37,713 nucleotides of DNA, from NCBI GenBank assembly GCA_038125725.1, contig JAYPEK010000034.1, forward strand, positions 1-37,713, read 5' to 3'. Positions 1 to 6,749 of this stretch are shown in pieces. The stretch is from TMED8 sp038125725. Its GTDB lineage: Bacteria; Pseudomonadota; Alphaproteobacteria; Rhodospirillales; Casp-alpha2. The notes beneath the pieces were generated by a model that was not told where the DNA came from, made no database searches, and saw only the letters and a list, made by a program, of their open reading frames with translations. Position numbers and translations under genes: made by a program. The first letter of the stretch is position 1, and the number at the start of each line of letters is the position of its first letter.

Positions 1-108
1 TCGCACCACCCATACTAAAGGGTGTTGCACTTGTGGCGTGAGTCCAAGGAACCCACTTGATGCCGAAGGCATCATGCCGTTGGGCGGTCACATTTGCGGA
101 TAGACCGG

Positions 109-137
109 CTGGATTCCCGCCTGCGCGGGAATGACCG
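109..137. repeat. Dispersed hairpin repeat (REP-like)
   Basis: The core is TTCCCGC (114-120), loop CTGC, GCGGGAA (125-131), followed by ATGACCG. Elements of the form GGATTCCCGC...GCGGGAATGAC are scattered in many proteobacterial genomes as non-coding palindromic repeats. This is one copy. It lies in an intergenic position, as expected. No transposase is nearby. Confidence 0.65.
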
Positions 138-273
138 TTACCTCTGTCCGGTTCCAATCATCCCCAAGTCGAGGATATCAGCGCCGGCGAAATCCATATT
201 CGATTGTGCAATAGCCTGCCTGCGCCGATCCTCCGGCGCTACGAATCGGCACCATAACATTATGTCCATAAAA

Positions 274-296
274 GTCAATAAATTCCTATTATTGAC
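274..296. promoter_or_regulatory. Perfect 8-bp inverted repeat, operator-like
   Basis: GTCAATAA (274-281) and TTATTGAC (289-296) are perfect reverse complements around a 7-nt AT-rich spacer. The dyad sits in the most AT-rich patch of the window. The geometry (23 bp, about two helical turns) suits a dimeric regulator. There is no T-tract, so a terminator is unlikely. No start codon is nearby in this window, so the target gene is unknown. Confidence 0.35.
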
Positions 297-442
297 CAAT
301 CGTGCTTCGGCCCGGCCGGATCGATATGAGCTTTCAACAACGGAAACTCAGCTCGGTTCCCGACAAGGCCCAGCATTGTTTTGCGCGAAACCCAGAGCCG
401 AAATCCCGGCGCTCCGGCTAATCGCGGTTTGAGGCAGGATGC

Positions 443-1057
443 TTATAGGCCCGCAAGGCCGCCGTCCGGCGCGCCGCCACCATTATCGCCGCCGGCGGCT
501 CCGCCGGAACCGCCAGCTCCTTGGCCAGCGGAACCGCCATCTGCACTCTGGGCTTGGTCGGCTGCATCGTCCGCGGCACTTCGGGCTTGATCGGCGGCAT
601 CATCCGCCGCGCTCCGGGCTTGGTCGGCGGCGTCGTCCGCCGCGCTGCGTGCCGCGTCCTCGGCGTCGTCCGCCGCGCTGCGTGCTGCATCCTCGGCGTC
701 TCGGGCAGCGCTAGCCGCCTCCGAATTACCCTCATCGTCGCCGCGGTCATCACCGCTGGCGCTGTCGTCGCCGCTGTCGTCGCCGCTGTCGTCGCTGCTA
801 TCCTCTCCGCTATCGTCGCCGCTGTCCTCGCCGCTATCGTCGCCGCTATCCTCGCCACTCTCCCCACTGCCCTCGCCGCTTTCGCTATCCTCACTATCCT
901 CGCTATCTTCGGCTTTCGAGGCAGTATACGGCGGCGCTCCGATCACGGAAAAAGCAGTCGTTCCGGCCAACAGCATCAAAAGGCGGCGCCGGCTAAAGAT
1001 TTTCATCAGATTGGACTCGGCGGCCTCTTCGAGGCCGTGTTTCTGATTCTCAGGCAT
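443..1057 (-). CDS. Acidic repeat-rich exported protein (Tat-type signal)
   Basis: This is an unrecognised protein of 204 residues. The chosen ATG has AAGGAG seven bases upstream and lies two bases after the stop of the upstream lipoprotein gene, so the two are translationally adjacent. A later ATG at 1006 lacks a ribosome site. The N-terminus has SRRRLLMLLAG and a hydrophobic run ending near PPYTASKA, resembling a twin-arginine signal. Next comes a strongly acidic Ser/Asp/Glu/Gly segment (about residues 49-109), then five 11-residue repeats of the type AEDAARSAADD (121-175), and a Gly/Ala-rich tail. There are no Cys residues in the mature part. Extended acidic Ser-Asp tracts can bind cations and 11-residue periodicity suggests a long amphipathic helix, but no function can be assigned. 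Low-complexity composition makes homology calls unreliable. Confidence 0.72.
   Translation of the reverse strand: MPENQKHGLEEAAESNLMKIFSRRRLLMLLAGTTAFSVIGAPPYTASKAEDSEDSEDSESGEGSGESGEDSGDDSGEDSGDDSGEDSSDDSGDDSGDDSASGDDRGDDEGNSEAASAARDAEDAARSAADDAEDAARSAADDAADQARSAADDAADQARSAADDAADQAQSADGGSAGQGAGGSGGAAGGDNGGGAPDGGLAGL
533..697 (-). repeat. Five 33-bp in-frame tandem repeats
   Basis: Five successive 33-bp units encode AEDAARSAADD twice, AADQARSAADD twice and a degenerate AADQAQSADGG. They lie inside the acidic exported protein. The units stay in frame, and copies 1-4 are nearly identical at the DNA level, which points to recent slippage expansion. Copy number probably varies between strains. 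Confidence 0.85.
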
Positions 1058-1059
1058 CC

Positions 1060-1974
1060 TTAAGCTCCTTTCTGGGTATAGGGAATCCATCTTCCGGATT
1101 GGTCTAGGCATCCGGCTCGATTGTTGGTGATTTTTCGTGCGCCAACAAAGAAGGTGCCAACATAGTTCCGGCAATCACGGCCGGCAGGATCTCGAAACCC
1201 GGCGCCGACCTGAATTTGTACCGACACCGGCAAGCTTGCGCTTTTCCAGGCCGCCGTTTTCTCGGCGCCATTGCGAATACCATTTAGCGTGCGTTGTACC
1301 GTCTCGATCAGGCTGCGCTGTTCGGTTTGAGGCAAAATCGAGGTATCGAATTCGACGGAAACCAGTTCTTTACGCACGGTCGCGCGACGGCGAAAAATTT
1401 GCTCGATGACCAGGTCCGTCCCCAACTGGGGCGAATAGTAATGCCGCGCGGTTTCGCGCCAGAATCCACGCGATTGCTGATTGCACTCGACGACAAACAC
1501 CGGCCACGGTTGTTGTCTCCATGTTATCGTCTCCGTGTGGGAGACCTCACATTGCCAGTGCTGCCGGTAGCGCTTTTTGTCGGATCCGTCGTTGTTTGCC
1601 ACGTCTCTGGTGAGGACGAAATCGGCCGACTTATCGACCTGGAGGGGCCAAAGATCGTCCCCCGATCCGTCAATCCAGCCCCGTGCTCGGCGAGTACTCG
1701 TTTGCCAGTTGTAATAAGGAACGAAAGGGTTTCGCCCGCTTTCCCGAATACTGCCGTTGCTTGCTCTCCAGAAAATCTTGTCCCGCTCGACCAACAATGC
1801 AGTCAGGGTGGTGCCATCGTCATAAACGAACTTCTGGCCTGTCGTAACGTCGGGAAGGTTAGACTGCCGGAGTTCGGGTGCCGGGCGCCCTCCCGTCAAT
1901 GTTTGACACCCGGTGACGAACAAACCCGACATCAACAAAAGAACGGGAATCCATCTCTTTTCAGCATTTCTCAC
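1060..1974 (-). CDS. Lipoprotein with C-terminal surface-antigen-like domain
   Basis: The protein has 304 residues and starts at a GTG with GGAGA about eight bases upstream. The signal peptide ends in a lipobox (LFVTGC, lipidated Cys23), so it should be an outer-membrane or periplasmic lipoprotein. The central region is unrecognised, rich in Trp/Arg/Tyr, and contains two Cys (CEV and VEC). The C-terminus has a GRDCRNY...AGC...SGRW pattern. This resembles the short Cys-containing domain of the 17-kDa surface-antigen family (CR-x-Y/F ... C-x-x-x-DG-x-W), which is weak, motif-level evidence. It is the first gene of a two-gene unit with the acidic repeat protein and is divergent from the LuxR-type gene. 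Base composition is less GC-biased than in the housekeeping genes to the right. Confidence 0.8.
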   Translation of the reverse strand: MRNAEKRWIPVLLLMSGLFVTGCQTLTGGRPAPELRQSNLPDVTTGQKFVYDDGTTLTALLVERDKIFWRASNGSIRESGRNPFVPYYNWQTSTRRARGWIDGSGDDLWPLQVDKSADFVLTRDVANNDGSDKKRYRQHWQCEVSHTETITWRQQPWPVFVVECNQQSRGFWRETARHYYSPQLGTDLVIEQIFRRRATVRKELVSVEFDTSILPQTEQRSLIETVQRTLNGIRNGAEKTAAWKSASLPVSVQIQVGAGFRDPAGRDCRNYVGTFFVGARKITNNRAGCLDQSGRWIPYTQKGA

Positions 1975-2067
1975 ACTGACGTCTCCACAATCGCGGCAAT
2001 TGATGATTTGCGTCGAAGATAAAGACGGTTGATTTCCTGTCCATAAACCAAGGGTATAGAGGCAGGT

Positions 2068-2095
2068 TTTCCAATGAAAATTAAGATGTTAGATT
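2068..2095 (+). promoter_or_regulatory. Putative sigma70-type promoter of the LuxR-family gene
   Basis: TTTCCA (2068-2073) and TAGATT (2090-2095) are separated by 16 bp. The expected start of transcription is near 2102, just ahead of the GCGAGG ribosome site. The -10 has the TAG-N-N-T form seen at other promoters in this window. This is a prediction by eye. Confidence 0.38.
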
Positions 2096-2115
2096 GAATT
2101 GGCGAGGTCCATTGG

Positions 2116-2640
2116 ATGCTGAAGATTGCGACCCAACCGAAAAGCGCTTTTCTGCCGATCCTGTCGCTTCTGACGATCGCCGTGTCCGAAGCTCTTCTTC
2201 TCGCCGATGTTTTATCGGAAATGTATTATTTCGATTTTTCGTTTCTCGGGATCGATCACACCACAATTGAGATGGTCGCCGTCATATCTTTGGCGGTCGC
2301 ACTTCTCGTGGTTGGCAAGAATGTTTTCGATGTTTTCAGACAGAACCGGCGATATCTCACCGTCGCCCGGGTCGCGTCTGGCGACCTGGTAAAGGTCATC
2401 AATACTAATTTTGACGCCTGGGGCCTGACAGACGCGGAATCCGAAGTGGCAATGTTGTTAATCAAGGGCTTTTCTGTTCAGGAAATCAGCGACATCCGGG
2501 ACACCCGTCCGGGCACCGTAAAGAGCCAATCCAATGCGATCTACAGAAAAGCCGGACTTAACGGACGCAATGATCTCGCCTCCTTTTTCATTGAAGACCT
2601 TCTATCCGTCGCGCCTTACACGGCAGACAAAGGCTCTTAA
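2116..2640 (+). CDS. Membrane-anchored LuxR-type transcriptional regulator
   Basis: The protein has 174 residues. Two hydrophobic segments (about 11-33 and 51-69) with a short loop between them suggest an N-terminal membrane hairpin. The C-terminus (about 102-160) is a LuxR/GerE-type helix-turn-helix: it opens with WGLTDAE, and the recognition region contains GTVKSQSNAIYRKAGL and NGRNDLASF. No receiver or autoinducer-binding domain is present. The regulator therefore probably senses a membrane or envelope cue, or acts constitutively. It is divergent from the lipoprotein/acidic-protein unit, whose promoter must lie in the shared gap of about 140 bp, so local control of that pair is plausible but unproven. 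Confidence 0.85.
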   Translation: MLKIATQPKSAFLPILSLLTIAVSEALLLADVLSEMYYFDFSFLGIDHTTIEMVAVISLAVALLVVGKNVFDVFRQNRRYLTVARVASGDLVKVINTNFDAWGLTDAESEVAMLLIKGFSVQEISDIRDTRPGTVKSQSNAIYRKAGLNGRNDLASFFIEDLLSVAPYTADKGS

Positions 2641-2786
2641 CTCGACAAAGACCGCGATTCAGGCATCCGGTTCTTTCGGAGCCCACGTCTGCTCGCCGTT
2701 CCGTTGCCGCCGTCATGCTCGGGCCTGACCTGCACCGCCACGACTTCAGGAGGCAACGGAAGCTGAACGGATCGCGTATGCCGGTC

Positions 2787-3629
2787 TTAAGCCGCTGAAA
2801 CCGTCCCCGGCTCCCGTACCAGGCTCTTATAAGCATGCCAGCTCGCATGGCCGATCAGCGGCATGGTGATGGCGAGGCCGACGTAGGCCACCGCCAGGCC
2901 GGTCGCCGTCACGACAACGATGATCGCCGCCCACAGCATCATCGGGCGGAAGTTGCGCATCACCGCCATGGCGCTGAGCATGACGCCGCCCAGGAAGCCC
3001 ATGTTCTGGCCGATCATCGCCTGCAGGGAAACGGCGCTGCAGAGGAACGCCGCGAAGGCCAGCACCGCGCCGATGGTGGAGCCCACCGCGAGCACCGTGA
3101 TCCCCTCGGGCGTGAAGAAGGTCTTCACCGTCATCTCCTGGATGGAGAGGCCTGTGTAAGGGAAGTTGATGGCATAGATCAGCGCCGCCACCCGGATCCA
3201 CAGGATCATGAAGAACACCAGCGCCAGCCCCGCGCCCAAGACGCAGCGCGCATCGCCGCACCAGGCACTGGCCAGCGCCGTGAAGCCGAGCCGCTCGCCG
3301 GTTTCCAGCCGCCGGCTGATCTCGTAGAAGGCGACGCAGAACACCGGCGCGATCAACAGGAAGCCCGCCGTCATCGGCCAGATCATGTAGGCGTGGCCCA
3401 ACTGGTAGAGCCCGACGGTAACGGCGTAGCCGGTCGCCACAAACAGCAATCCGTAGCCGATGGACAGCACCGGCGCGGCGCGCATGTCGCGCCAGCCGGC
3501 GACCAGCCAAAGCCAGGGTTCGAGCGTGGTGATTTCGTTGATGCGGTCGTGAAAGGGCAAGGCGCCCTGTTGCGGGACGGGTTGTGGGGCCGGTGTTTGC
3601 GGCGCCGCCGGTTCGCTGGTGTCGGTCAT
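2787..3629 (-). CDS. DUF2189 integral membrane protein
   Basis: The protein has 280 residues. It has a Pro/Gln-rich cytosolic N-terminus (1-25), then about six hydrophobic helices starting near residue 55. Two family hallmarks of DUF2189 are visible: the WRDMRAAPVLSIGYGLLF segment before the first helix and the C-terminal PLIGHASWHAYKSLV. Function is unknown for the family. A GGGGGGAGG ribosome site precedes the ATG. It is divergent from the bacteriohemerythrin. The palindromic FNR-type box in the shared region lies about 90 bp upstream of this start and could in principle act in both directions. Confidence 0.88.
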   Translation of the reverse strand: MTDTSEPAAPQTPAPQPVPQQGALPFHDRINEITTLEPWLWLVAGWRDMRAAPVLSIGYGLLFVATGYAVTVGLYQLGHAYMIWPMTAGFLLIAPVFCVAFYEISRRLETGERLGFTALASAWCGDARCVLGAGLALVFFMILWIRVAALIYAINFPYTGLSIQEMTVKTFFTPEGITVLAVGSTIGAVLAFAAFLCSAVSLQAMIGQNMGFLGGVMLSAMAVMRNFRPMMLWAAIIVVVTATGLAVAYVGLAITMPLIGHASWHAYKSLVREPGTVSAA

Positions 3630-3715
3630 GATCTTCGCCTCCCCCCAGATGCGTCGATGGATAACGCCCGAATTTAGCGCATTCGCAGTTTCATGGGAAT
3701 GGGCGCTGGCGTTCC

Positions 3716-3757
3716 TTGATTTACATCAACCCCCGCCAGAGGCGCGGCTGATAGACT
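3716..3757 (+). promoter_or_regulatory. FNR/FixK-type class II promoter of the bacteriohemerythrin
   Basis: TTGATTTACATCAA (3716-3729) is a perfect FNR-family half-site pair (TTGAT-N4-ATCAA). With the box centred at -41.5, the -10 hexamer is expected at 3752-3757, where TAGACT is found. This is the arrangement for class II activation, with the activator overlapping the -35 position. The hemerythrin ATG follows at 3799 with a GGGAGG ribosome site. The phaC upstream region has the same geometry. Confidence 0.8.
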
Positions 3758-3798
3758 TGTTGGCGTTGAGACGAACGCTATTGGCAAGGGAGGCTGCC

Positions 3799-4209
3799 AT
3801 GCCCTTCATGGATTGGTCGGACGAGTACGCCACCGGCATCACCGACATCGACAACGACCATCAGGCGCTGTTCATGTTCGTCAACGACCTGCACGACAAG
3901 ATTACCGGGGGCGAGGGCGAGGACGCCATCGCCGAGACGCTGGCGGGGCTGGTCAATTACGTCAACGTGCACTTCGTGCGCGAGGAAAATTTCATGGACG
4001 AAGCCGGCTACGCCGACCTCGAAGACCACGCGGAAGCGCACCGGCGCCTGTCGGCGCGGGTGTTCTCGCTGAAGGAACAGTTCGACGAAGCGCCAGGCGA
4101 TTTCGACAACGACGCCTTCCTGGAATTCCTCAAGGGCTGGCTGACGGGCCACATCCTCTATACCGACATGGATTACGTGCCGGCGATGAAGGAAGCGAAA
4201 ATCGGTTAG
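3799..4209 (+). CDS. Bacteriohemerythrin
   Basis: This is a single-domain hemerythrin of 136 residues, the normal bacterial length. The chosen ATG follows GGGAGG by five bases. All seven di-iron ligands of the family are present: H21, H58, E62, H77, H81, H118 and D123. The protein should bind O2 reversibly in the cytoplasm, as a carrier, store or sensor; it has no fused signalling domain. It is monocistronic, with its own FNR-type promoter upstream and a rho-independent terminator downstream. Expression under low oxygen is therefore the likely mode, which is inference from the promoter. Confidence 0.93.
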   Translation: MPFMDWSDEYATGITDIDNDHQALFMFVNDLHDKITGGEGEDAIAETLAGLVNYVNVHFVREENFMDEAGYADLEDHAEAHRRLSARVFSLKEQFDEAPGDFDNDAFLEFLKGWLTGHILYTDMDYVPAMKEAKIG

Positions 4210-4247
4210 GCCGGGCAACCGGCCGGCTTGCGCTGGGAGAGCGTAAG

Positions 4248-4287
4248 AAGCGGATCGTTGGGAGACCCCTGACGGTCCGCTTTTTTT
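4248..4287 (+). terminator. Rho-independent terminator after bacteriohemerythrin
   Basis: AAGCGGATC (4248-4256) pairs with GGTCCGCTT, with one G-T wobble position, around a 17-nt loop. The right arm runs into seven T residues (4281-4287). It lies 39 bp after the hemerythrin stop and just before the convergent MFS gene end. Confidence 0.8.
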
Positions 4288-4303
4288 CGCCGGCGCGCGG
4301 ACG

Positions 4304-5518
4304 CTAGCCGGATGCTCCGGCGCGGCGCCGCAGGATGGTGATCAGCGGCAACAGGCCGAGCAACGTCACGCCGGAAAGCACGCCGAACGACGCGGTATAG
4401 CTTTCCGTCGCGGCATGAATGCCGGTGAACACCAACGGCCCCAGGATGACGCCGATAAAGGTCGGCACGAGTACGCCGCCCGTGACGTTGCTCACCCGCC
4501 CCTGGGGCGCCAGGCTGGCGATCTCCGCCATGAAGACGCCGTTCCAGCCGACGGCGGTGGCGCCGAAGCCGAACAGGATCAGGAACACCGCGACGATGGA
4601 CGATCCCGGCGCGAGCGTCGACGTTGCCAGCGCAAAGGTAATGGTCAGGCATTGCGAGGCGATCAGGATCTTGATCCCGATCCGCATGCGATCCGCCAGC
4701 GCGCCCCATCCCAGCCGCCCGAGAACGCCGGCCACCTGCAAACAGGCGAGCGCCATCCCCGCCGTCACGATGTCGATCTTCAGGTCTTCGACCAGCATGG
4801 TCACGGCGAAGGCCATCAGCGCCAGTTGCACGCCGGAGAAGGTCAATGCCGAGAGCGCCAACAGGCGCAATTCCCGCTCGCGCACCAGCATCGCGATGTC
4901 GCTGAAGACATGGCCGCGAAAACGGGTGTTCGGGTCGCGGTCGGTATCCAGGTGACGGCGCAGCGGCTGGATCGCGAGCATGACGCAAAAAGCCAAGGCC
5001 GCCCCCGCGACCAGGGAGACTTGCCACCCGAAAGCAACCGCGATGGAGGGCGCCATCAGCCCGGCCAGGACACCGCCGAGCGGTTGGCCGGTCTGCTTGA
5101 TCGAGAATATCAGGTTGCGGTTCTTTTCAGAGGCCACCTTCATCATCAGGTGCGCCGCCGAAGGATTGGTCAGCCCGTAGGCGATACCGATGCCCAAGGA
5201 GCCGCAGGCCAGCGCGGCGATCTCCGCCAGGCTGATCACCAGCAGCGAAATCATGATGATGAAGGCCGCGATCTGATTGGTGCGCACCGCGCCGAAGCGC
5301 CGCGTCACCAGACCCGCGAACAGCGACACGATGGTCGCGCCCACGTAGGCCAGGCTGACCTGGAGGCCGATGAGCGAGACGGGGAAATCGAGGGTTTCGG
5401 CTATGGCCGGCGCAATCGAGGCCGGCATCACCACGGCCATCGTCGCCACGACCTGAACCGACGTGACGCCGACGATGGTAAAGAGCCCGATGGCCGCCGG
5501 AAGGGGCCGGCTGTTCAT
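4304..5518 (-). CDS. MFS transporter
   Basis: The protein has 404 residues with twelve predicted hydrophobic helices. It shows the loop 2-3 pattern GLVTRRFGAVR and a second-half equivalent near GWGALADRMRIGI, typical of the major facilitator superfamily. No substrate-defining motif is recognised; general appearance is closest to the CynX/NimT-like or YfcJ-like MFS groups. The start codon lies one base after the stop of the upstream FAD/2Fe-2S reductase, so the two are almost certainly cotranscribed and translationally coupled. The transporter may import the reductase system's substrate or export its product. Confidence 0.85.
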   Translation of the reverse strand: MNSRPLPAAIGLFTIVGVTSVQVVATMAVVMPASIAPAIAETLDFPVSLIGLQVSLAYVGATIVSLFAGLVTRRFGAVRTNQIAAFIIMISLLVISLAEIAALACGSLGIGIAYGLTNPSAAHLMMKVASEKNRNLIFSIKQTGQPLGGVLAGLMAPSIAVAFGWQVSLVAGAALAFCVMLAIQPLRRHLDTDRDPNTRFRGHVFSDIAMLVRERELRLLALSALTFSGVQLALMAFAVTMLVEDLKIDIVTAGMALACLQVAGVLGRLGWGALADRMRIGIKILIASQCLTITFALATSTLAPGSSIVAVFLILFGFGATAVGWNGVFMAEIASLAPQGRVSNVTGGVLVPTFIGVILGPLVFTGIHAATESYTASFGVLSGVTLLGLLPLITILRRRAGASG

Positions 5519-5519
5519 C

Positions 5520-6629
5520 CTAAAGCTCCAACACCAGATCGCTGGTCGGACGCGCGCTGCAGATCAGGATTTCGTCGTCGCCCATGGGCGGGAAGACGCC
5601 GTCGCGGAAATAGGTGAAGGCGCCCTCCGCCACCCGGTTGAGACAGGTGTGGCAGCGGCCTTCACGGCAGACGAAATCGGCCATGACGCCGTTGGTCTCG
5701 GCCAGGTCCAGGAGGCTGCCAGATGTCGGCGTCCACATGACTTCGACGCCGGAGCGGCGGAACGTCACCTTGTGCACTTCATCCGCCGCCGCGCCGGGGA
5801 CCGGTTCGGGCGCCGCCGGCGCGGCGGCCTCGCCGGTCAGTTCCGAGGCCGGGCCGAAGAACTCGTAGTTGATCTGGAACGGATCGACGCCCCATTCGAC
5901 CAGCCCCTGATAGAGCGATTTCATGAACGGCACGGCGCCGCAGAGGAAGAACTGCGGCCCGGTGCCGGGCAGCAGTGATTGCAGCAACTCCATGTCCACG
6001 TGGCCGCTGCTGTCGTAATCACGGCCCTCTTGGTCGCCAGCACCGGGGCGGCTGTAGCGCACGTGCACGTGGATGTTCGGGCGCTGGGCGGCGAGATCCC
6101 GGACCCAGTCGCCGAAGGCCTGCTCGGCGCGGTTGCGCACGCCGTGGATGAACCAGACGTCGCGCGTCACGCCCGCATCGGCAATGGCGGCAAGCATGCT
6201 GACCAAGGGCGTGCAGCCGATGCCGCCGGCGAGCAGCACCACCGGTCCCTTGCCTTCCGGCCTGAGCACGAAATCGCCGCCCGGCGCCAGCAGGTCCACG
6301 ACGGAACCCTCTTCCACGTGATCGTGCATGAAGTTGGATGCCAAACCCGGCTCGGCATCGGGGGCATCGGCGGGCGCCGGTTCGCGCTTGATCGAAAGCC
6401 GGAAGTGGCCGGCTTGGGCAGGGCTGTCGGAGAGCGTGTAGCTCCGCATCACCGGGACGAACTGGCCGGGCACGTCCAACTTGATGCCGATATGCTGACC
6501 CGGGCGGAACGGCGCCAGGGCGCCGCCGTCCTCGGGCGCCAGATAGAAGGAAGTGACGGTGTCGCTTTCCGGCACCTTCTGGATCACCCGGAAGGGTCGG
6601 TGGCCGTCCCAGGCCGGTGGCTGGCTCAT
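5520..6629 (-). CDS. FAD/NAD(P)H oxidoreductase with C-terminal 2Fe-2S ferredoxin domain
   Basis: The protein has 369 residues; the ATG was chosen for GAGGGAG upstream and because the domain begins shortly after it. The FAD-binding barrel carries RSYTLSDSP (62-70). The NAD(P)-binding domain has GGIGCTP (135-141) and the FLCGAVPFM segment (228-236), ending with YEFFGP as in flavohemoglobin-type reductases. After an Ala/Pro linker (about 265-282), a plant-type ferredoxin domain provides C321, C326, C329 and C357 (C-x4-C-x2-C-x27-C). The layout matches Hcr-like and oxygenase-reductase proteins that pass electrons from NAD(P)H to a partner. No partner oxygenase or hybrid-cluster protein is in the window. 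It is coupled to the MFS gene. Confidence 0.88.
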   Translation of the reverse strand: MSQPPAWDGHRPFRVIQKVPESDTVTSFYLAPEDGGALAPFRPGQHIGIKLDVPGQFVPVMRSYTLSDSPAQAGHFRLSIKREPAPADAPDAEPGLASNFMHDHVEEGSVVDLLAPGGDFVLRPEGKGPVVLLAGGIGCTPLVSMLAAIADAGVTRDVWFIHGVRNRAEQAFGDWVRDLAAQRPNIHVHVRYSRPGAGDQEGRDYDSSGHVDMELLQSLLPGTGPQFFLCGAVPFMKSLYQGLVEWGVDPFQINYEFFGPASELTGEAAAPAAPEPVPGAAADEVHKVTFRRSGVEVMWTPTSGSLLDLAETNGVMADFVCREGRCHTCLNRVAEGAFTYFRDGVFPPMGDDEILICSARPTSDLVLEL

Positions 6630-6685
6630 GCGGGTCTCCCTCGTCCAGGCAAACGTTTCCCCTTGATGGCAAGCACGCCCGGCAT

Positions 6686-6715
6686 TTGCAAGGACGGGCG
6701 GCGGCCTGATATCCT
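6686..6715 (+). promoter_or_regulatory. Putative promoter of the integrase-like/H1-like gene
   Basis: TTGCAA (6686-6691) and TATCCT (6710-6715) are 18 bp apart, each matching the sigma70 consensus at four of six positions. The predicted start is about 28 bp before the ATG of the downstream gene. Confidence 0.33.
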
Positions 6716-6749
6716 GATGGGTCTTCGAAACCTCGGAACCTGATTTCCC

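Larger units (their letters stand above)
1..442. other. Gene-free left edge
   Basis: No coding region here can be supported. Short open frames cross it, but the longest begins inside a hairpin repeat (around 110-137) and shows the Asp-Ser-Arg-Leu-Arg-Gly-Asn-Asp string such repeats typically give when translated. The stretch holds that repeat and an AT-rich palindrome (274-296). The first 41 bases stay open in one frame up to a TGA at 39-41 and could be the last codons of a gene lying outside the window, but nothing identifies it. Confidence 0.6.

Noticed and set aside
1..60. Possible tail of an insertion-sequence transposase
   Set aside because: Only about 13 codons are open and they carry no diagnostic residue; no terminal inverted repeat or target duplication can be seen.
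94..432. Open frame of 112 codons at the left edge
   Set aside because: It begins in a hairpin repeat, has no ribosome site, has no family resemblance and crosses the AT-rich palindrome; it is probably chance.
521..1063. Hydrophobic Ala/Val-rich frame opposite the acidic repeat protein
   Set aside because: It is the complementary reading of the acidic repeats. The minus-strand frame has the ribosome site, signal peptide and operon spacing.
2029..2060. TTGATT and TATAGA as a promoter for the LuxR-type gene
   Set aside because: The spacer would be 20 bp, too long; the TTTCCA/TAGATT pair just downstream fits better.
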